Source: Plecoglossus altivelis
Taxonomy: Eukaryota; Chordata; Actinopteri; Osmeriformes; Plecoglossidae
NCBI GenBank assembly: GCA_036571765.1
Contig: BROE01000023.1
Span: 5,333,581-5,397,580 of the forward strand
Direction of reading: 5' to 3'
DNA: 64,000 bases
In this document: positions 58,389-64,000 of the stretch, piece by piece
How positions within the stretch are numbered: position 1 is the first letter of the stretch
Layout: each line of letters begins with the position of its first letter
The notes under the pieces: generated by a model
The model's database searches: none
What the model was told of the DNA's origin: nothing
The model's input: only the letters and a program-made list of their open reading frames with translations
Position numbers and translations under genes: made by a program

Positions 58389-58623
58389 AGAGAGAGAGAG
58401 AGAGAGAGGGGGTGATGGAGTGTGTGGGTGAGAGACAGAGAGAAAGAAGGAGTGATTGAGTGTGTGGTGAAGAGAGAGAGATTTAGTGAGTGGGAGAGAG
58501 AGGAGTGATTGTGTGGGAGAGAGAGAGAAAGAGAGAGAGAAAGAAAGAAAGACAGAGGAGTGATTGTGTGTGTGTGTGTGTGAGAAAGAGAGAGATAGAG
58601 ATAGAGAGGAGTGATTGTGTATA

Positions 58624-58680
<57 letters not shown>

Positions 58681-58685
58681 CAGCA
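58389..58685. repeat. Minisatellite with about 53-bp unit and nested GA/GT repeats
   Basis: AGTGATT recurs at 58451, 58504, 58559 and 58610 (spacings 53, 55 and 51 bp), with a GTGATGG variant at 58412. Each copy is followed by GTGTG and a (GA)n of variable length. The 234- and 198-codon minus-strand frames here (58064-58768) are produced by this array. Confidence 0.92.
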
Positions 58686-59309
58686 GGTGTACACGTGTCA
58701 GTAGGATGAGCAGACAAGTCTGTCATCAGAACAAACAAGGGGGAAAGAATAAGAATGTTGCACTCCATCCCTCCACCCCATTAACCATTGGATGCAGCTT
58801 AACCTTTTCACTCTGCCACCCCCTACGATTCCTTCGGAATGGTTTGGTCCAAAAAGGGACCTGGGACGGAGCGAGCGCGTCAACAGCAGGACTTCCTCGT
58901 TACATCATGGCCTGCCCCCTTCCACTTCCTCGTTCCATCATGGCCTGCCCTGCCCCCTTCCTCTCCACCCAGCTCACTCAAGACTGTCCTCATCTGCATT
59001 TTAAAGTATTAAAGTACACATTCAAGAGACATGGATGCTGAGACACAAGTGTTCCAGCAGTGGGTTCGGAAACAAACGGTCGTTTGGACGGGAAGCACAT
59101 GTCAAAATCTACCGTTGTGCCACGCGAACAAGCGCAAACATGTTGCCACTGCTCCCTGACTCTCCTGCCTGATCTCCCTCTCCCCGCTCTCAAGCCTGGG
59201 TGATGAGAGTGTTCGTAAGTGCTGGAGATAATGTAAGACCTGTGTGACAGATGGAGAACAGCAGCGTCAGCGCTCCCGCCCTTATTCGGGAGCCGTCCTA
59301 TCGATTTCC
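58686..59309. other. Unannotated stretch with a short duplication
   Basis: Unique except for the 33-bp tandem duplication at 58891-58961, listed separately. Confidence 0.5.
58891..58961. repeat. Tandem duplication, 33-38 bp unit x 2
   Basis: 58891-58923 and 58924-58961 share ACTTCCTCGTTMCATCATGG and a CCTGCCC-rich tail; the second copy has a 5-bp insertion. Confidence 0.93.
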
Positions 59310-59490
59310 ACGGGTAGAGCCTTGATTGAAATTACAGGGAAGACAGCTTCGCCGGATCCATGACTGGACCTGCCATTAATTACACCAAATGGTGATTGCA
59401 CGGAACATGTTCCTGCCTGTCCGTCGCTAATCATATGTTTTGTCTCTTTAAAATAGCCACTGATGACATGGATGTCATCGACTTTCGATT
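59310..59490. promoter_or_regulatory. Candidate conserved element with two palindromes
   Basis: Repeat-free block with CATTAATTACACC. GGAACATGTTCC at 59402-59413 contains GAACATGTTC, a perfect p53/p63-family half-site. GATGACAT-GG-ATGTCATC at 59462-59479 is an inverted pair of TGACA cores of the MEIS/TGIF type. Two palindromes in 80 bp suggest regulation; this is inferred. Confidence 0.35.
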
Positions 59491-60239
59491 GCTGTCGATG
59501 GCATGATCCCTGCGAAGCATATGCCTACTTGGCGATACCTACAGCAAAGTGCCTGTGACGAGCGAAGAGGAAGATCAGCAAAGCGGCAGAGGAATAACAA
59601 AGCAAGGGATTAACAATGGAGGGAGACAAATGAGAAGGGCAAGATGGAGACGAGGAGAGAAGGAGCTCAGGTCACCGGTCAAGCGTTTTTGACCTTGACT
59701 GTGGTTTTGCGTGCTTGCCGACGCACGGCAGTACGTGCGGCGTACATGCGTTTGCCAACACTACGGAGCCGAGGTGTTTGGGAAACTACAGGACCCAGTT
59801 TGAAGGACTCCCGCAGACCCCCTGATCAAAAAACGCACCCCTGCATTTCGACGATACACTGGGAGGAACGGCCTCTTGTCTCGCTACGTCAATATGTCTT
59901 CATCTAGTCTTGTCTTTCAAACGCACTCCCAGACAGTCCTGGTCCACCATCACCTTGGTGAAGCGGAGGGGGGTGGGGGGTGCGTCATTATTACTTCGCT
60001 TGCGCAATCCCGATTCTCGGTGTCATCAAAAGGCGCGGTGGGCAGGGGAAATAGTGGAGCGTGCTGAGATTGATTAGTAGGCCTGAGCTTGGCTTGGTAA
60101 TCATGACTGGCTGCAGCCTCAGCACTCTTTCTCTCTCTCCCTCCATCCCCCCAGAGGCTTGCCTGCTAAGTGATAGTCATGTGGCATAGCGGAAGGAGGA
60201 AGGGAGTGGAGGATGAGAGGAGGAGAGGGCGGGAGGGGA
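59491..60239. other. Unannotated stretch
   Basis: Unique sequence with CpG-containing DNA at 59700-59790 and 59990-60060. No gene is supported. Confidence 0.5.
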
Positions 60240-60818
60240 GACAAAGGGTGTGAGTGGGACGCCGGCGCATGTCTTCTGCAGCCTCGCTCCTCCCCCGCCG
60301 CTCCCACGCTCTCTCATTCCTCCTCTCCCTCCGCCGCATCCTCTTCTCCTCTCCTCGCTCGCTGACGGTCCCCTCTTTACCTTCCTCCCCCCTCCCCTCC
60401 CCTGCTCTCCCCGCTGAACACACAGGAAGGCAGGGACAGCAAACAGGGAACGCTGCGGAGGCCCACCCCACACGCCCCTCCCGCCACGCAATTTCTGCAT
60501 GTCTGTCGCAAGTGTAAATATTTGTGGCTCCCCAACTGGCGTCCGATGTGTCTGACCTCGCGGACGGGGCTATTTGTTGCGTCTCCGAAGCATGAGTCAC
60601 CCGTTCCCTGCCCCCCCCCCCTTCCCAGAGTCCCTCACACCTTCTCCTCCAGATCTTCTGATGCGCCCTCGCCTCCTAAAGAAACACAGAAGGCCTTGTC
60701 TGCACGTTAAGATGGCGGCACAAGTTTCTTCTGCAAAGACAAATAGACGGTGTATTTATAGAGCGATACGGAAAAAGGAGAGTGCGCGAGGGAGAAAATA
60801 CAGAGAGATACAGAGAAG
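60240..60818 (+). promoter_or_regulatory. Candidate promoter and first exon with YY1-type start element
   Basis: CpG-containing C-rich DNA (60255-60600) has an AP-1 site TGAGTCA at 60593-60599. It leads to AAGATGGCGGC (60709-60719), the YY1 element often found just after transcription starts and overlapping start codons. The ATG at 60712 opens a 35-codon frame, MAAQVSSAKTNRRCIYRAIR..., reaching a good donor AAG|GTAAGG at 60818/60819. The protein is not recognised, and the downstream part is GA-rich and may be low complexity. Confidence 0.3.
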
Positions 60819-61456
60819 GTAAGGAGAGACTGGGTAGAAGAGAGAGTGCATGAGAAACAGATATGTGACTTAGAGGGAGGGAAAGAGAGGAAGAGAAAGG
60901 TAACTATGAATGAGGCAGATACAGTATTTAAAGAGAATCTGGAGTACGGTGTTGATGTGAGTGCAGACTCAGCGAATGCCTTGTTTAATTACTCTTCACC
61001 TGAGCCAATGCCCTAATGGAAGACTTGGACCACAGCCCAGACAAACAATATTCTGCTTCCAGTTCAAGAGGAACTAAATGTTTGCTTGCTCGGCTGGTGC
61101 GGTTGTTATTATCGTACATTCCAGAGACATCCAAACATTCATCACAAGTATTCCGTTTTTGAACAAGCATTCGCACTTCTCAAAGTAAATATGTTGGAGA
61201 AATGCAAATGGCTTGCAAATAAGACCGCTGTAGTGATGATCTGCCTGTAAAACAGTTTTCTCACTGCATGTTGATGGTGAATGAACCACACCAACCAACA
61301 TAGCAAACGTTCTGATTTGGGCCAGTGCTTAGACAACAACTCTTATGTGTACTCGAAAGAGATTTTCAGTAATGATTGCGTAAATATGATCTTTAATGCG
61401 AAACCATGACTGGCATATACAGATGGATGTGTTTTCAACCTTGCAGTTCCTCCCAG
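60819..61456. other. Unannotated stretch
   Basis: GA-rich to about 60900, then unique sequence. Confidence 0.5.
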
Positions 61457-61500
61457 GTGTGTGTGTTTGTGTGTGTGCGTGTGTGTGTGTGTACGTGTGT
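61457..61500. repeat. (GT)n microsatellite, imperfect
   Basis: GT repeat with TT, CG and ACG interruptions. Confidence 0.94.
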
Positions 61501-61757
61501 ACTAGAGTACTAGAGGACAATCTTATGAGGAAGTGGTGGGATATCTGAGTCTCTATTCATTCCCCACTGGAGCAAGGATCAATAGCGGCTGATAAAGGGA
61601 CATTGTAAGCCAATTAAATAAGTAAACGGCTACATCAGTGTCCTTTCAAAAGCAAAATCCGTAACGATGTATGGATCAGGAGCGCCACATGTGTCGCAGT
61701 GGAGTACACGAAGGTTCACTTGACCTTTTTTCAGTATGGTGGGAGTTGTATTAAACT

Positions 61758-61848
61758 CTGCGTGTGTGAGTGTGTGTGTTGAAGGTGATGTGTATGTGTG
61801 TGTGTGTGTGGGGGGGGGGAGGGGTGAAGGTGATGTGGTGTGGGGGGT
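61758..61848. repeat. (GT)n plus G-run with duplicated GAAGGTGATGTG
   Basis: GT repeat and a G9 run flanked by two copies of GAAGGTGATGTG. Confidence 0.9.
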
Positions 61849-63365
61849 TTAGTTTGACATGGTTTGGTTCGGATGGACTTGGGTTGACACCATGTGTGTA
61901 AGTCAGCATGCAACGCGTACGGTGTGTTAGGCTACAAGCTTGTGTGTGCGTGTTCATAAAGCCGTAATCCAATCTTTCCTGGTCTACCTGGCTAATTCAA
62001 TGTGCTTCCCAGATGTTCCTCCCTCTGTAAGCATGTTGATGTGAGCCGCATCCGTCCACATTAGTTAGACGTGTTGGCGAGTAAAACATAAAGCATGAAT
62101 AATAGAAGTGCTCAGAGTTAGGGCATTACACATGTAGTACGACTATGATCATTTATGACCCTGAATATGATTGTCATTGTTTGGATGGTAAATGTAATCA
62201 TGAGCGTCAACGTTTTGCCTGATGAGACCTTATTCAATTATTGTGTTGATCGATAACCACCCGAAATAATGGAACGAATCTCACCAACCGAACCCAATAC
62301 CACAGCAATCTCATTTGAATAGGGTCCGGTTTAGTTTGATGAACATCTTGGCAAGAGGGCCTAATCACCGACGCAAGAAAGACGAGCGTCTCACTATAAA
62401 TTGCAGGTTTGTCGACAAAAATAATCAGTGCCCGCTTTTCGGGAGGGGGGGAGGGGGCACAGTAATCATCTTTATGTTCAAAAACGTGCACCAAGACATT
62501 CATCACAGTCTGTCAGGACTTTGCATGCACAGGTCACACACTCAGAGAGCGCGGCATTTAGATCTGCCTGACGCATTTTATCTCCAAGATAAGTCGTCCG
62601 CCAGAATAGAAACATCGCAATTAGCTTTACCTTGTGCCAAGAAGAAGAAAAAAAAACATCCAGCCGCTTAAAACGCCTGATAATTATTGTCAGGGAGGAC
62701 ATTACTGAGAACTGTCTTTGAGGTCCATTTGCTTCAGACTGTATGGCTCGTATTGATCAAGTATGCGCAATTAAACGGGAAATGGTCATTGCATCGCTTT
62801 CGCTCTCTAAGCACAGCATCCTTGCCTCAGCGGAACGCCGGTGGACTATCTGGCTAATTGTCGGTTGATGATGCCCTCGTTTTTCTGAGTCAGGTGGGAT
62901 GACTTGCTGAGGCAAGTATTTTTCGATGGCACCGTTGTCACGCCGGCACACACAAAGCGGGTAATCGAGGAGTACGATACGGGGACTGTCATAACAACCT
63001 GTTCATCAAATATGTAGATGACGTTTCCTTATATTTTGCACCATAATCAATGTTGTATAGATGGACATAGAGTAAATACAGAGTGCCAGAACTGGTAATG
63101 AAGGAAATCCTTTCATGTGTTCAGAGTCAATTGCACACTGTCTATGCTGCATATAACTAATTTGATTAGTTGTTTCTTGGATCTAACTTCATTACAAACT
63201 TTATCAAACAAATACAAAATAAGTGAACCATGAGTAGTTTGAAAAACCAGCTTGTGTGCAGCCAGCACAGTTGTGCTGCAGACTTCACATCTATTGCAGG
63301 GATCATGATGAGAGGAGGGCATTGAAGTGAATTGTAGTGGTACGCTGATAAGATCACTGCCTTGA
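61849..63365. other. Non-coding stretch
   Basis: Unique sequence with a G-rich run at 62442-62457 and an A run at 62649-62656. 62990-63240 is AT-rich and repeat-free. No gene is supported. Confidence 0.55.
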
Positions 63366-63887
63366 AAAAGTCAGTCTAATACCTGGAAGGTTCAGTCAAC
63401 CTTAAAGCTAGAACTAGATGTTCTCCTGGAAAGATCCAACCGTTTGCGTCCCCAAGCTGACCCTGCCCACCCCTTACATCCCATAACTCCCTTTGTTCCT
63501 TCAACTGCTCTCTCTCCTGAAACCTTCAACCTTTTTCTTGTATATGCAACATCCAAGCCTCTCCAACACTCCAGCTGGCCAGCCTTCCTGAATCTCGCCA
63601 AGCTCTTAAGAGACCATCGCTTCCTCCCTCCTCACCTACAACCTCCGACCCCGAACCCTTCTGCTCCCACTTTTGTCACCCTTTCCCGCCCTCATGTCAT
63701 CCTGACATGGGCCCTCAAGTTGTATCCTCAGCCCCCCCCCCCAACCACATTAACCTATTCTGTCCTCTCTAATCCATCTGATCTCTCCTTCACCTTGTGT
63801 CCTGTCGTTCATCAACGTCGCTCCTGCCACAATGGTCAGTCAGCCTCTGAGAACATGGCCTCCGCCCCTTCCTCTCATCAGCTGTGA
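63366..63887 (+). other. Unassigned 173-codon open frame, proline-rich (speculative)
   Basis: No stop occurs from 63366 to the TGA at 63885-63887. The stretch is strongly C-rich and G-poor on the plus strand but not a tandem repeat. It encodes, for example, LKLELDVLLERSNRL and then a Pro/Ser/Leu-rich sequence. There is no ATG at the start of the frame; the first in-frame ATG is near the end. Pyrimidine-rich DNA has few stops, so this may be chance. It could instead be an exon or a decayed retroelement, but no domain is recognised. Confidence 0.18.
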
Positions 63888-64000
63888 CCACGTCCAGCCT
63901 GCGCGCTCTCTGTCTCCGCCCCTGACTCTGGGGCCGTCTGTTCAAACGGAACATCAACACCTCGTCATCTGTGTCAGTGCCGTGGTGGCTCTAGAATGTT
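63888..64000. other. End of window, unannotated
   Basis: CpG-containing unique sequence continuing the C-rich stretch; nothing recognised before the window ends. Confidence 0.5.

Noticed and set aside
58064..58768. 234- and 198-codon minus-strand frames
   Set aside because: They are generated by the GA/GT minisatellite array and have no non-repetitive domain.

Overview
The window reads as vertebrate nuclear DNA, most likely from a ray-finned fish. It has very many long (CA)n, (GA)n, (TA)n and mixed microsatellites, repeated runs of 15 to 25 G or C, and AT-rich blocks full of homeodomain and POU-type motifs. There are no dense ORFs, ribosome-binding sites or operons. The species assignment is an inference from composition; nothing in the sequence proves it.

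I recognise no protein-coding gene, rRNA, tRNA or known small RNA, and no intact transposable element. Almost every long open frame is a shadow of a microsatellite, a homopolymer or a pyrimidine-rich tract. With 3 stops per 64 codons and about 6000 stops over six frames, several stop-free runs of about 150 codons are expected by chance, so the unexplained open frames listed here are only candidates. The best reading is intergenic or long-intron DNA, possibly the regulatory landscape of a developmental gene lying outside the window.

Layout. 1-5.5 kb holds G/C runs, a pyrimidine tract and two AT-rich enhancer-like blocks. 6.8-7.2 kb has a promoter-like cluster (E-box, ETS, AP-1 and CCAAT sites within 31 bp, then a palindromic GGTCACGTGACC). 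9.4-15.9 kb is microsatellite-rich, with a Z-DNA-type run and a strong G-quadruplex motif. 16.6-17.1 kb is CpG-retaining, followed by a short strong hairpin at 17.5 kb. 19.0-20.5 kb and 28.1-28.4 kb are the best conserved-element candidates. 22.5 and 24.3 kb carry two phase-compatible minus-strand exon-like segments. 26-35 kb is dominated by long tandem repeats. A diverged direct repeat of about 98 bp occurs at 39.75 and 41.52 kb. 43-47.6 kb holds a possible 13-nt microexon, a 51-bp exon-like segment, a CpG-retaining block of about 860 bp and a 130-bp exon-like segment. 54.9-60.8 kb has further enhancer-like blocks, the densest CpG island of the window (57.34-57.56 kb) and a second promoter-like segment with a YY1-type AAGATGGCGGC element (60.71 kb).

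No exciting new system such as a defence locus, biosynthetic cluster or mobile system is visible. The points most worth testing are the CpG islands with adjacent donor sites, the repeated 98-bp element, the 17.5-kb hairpin and the AT-rich conserved-element candidates.
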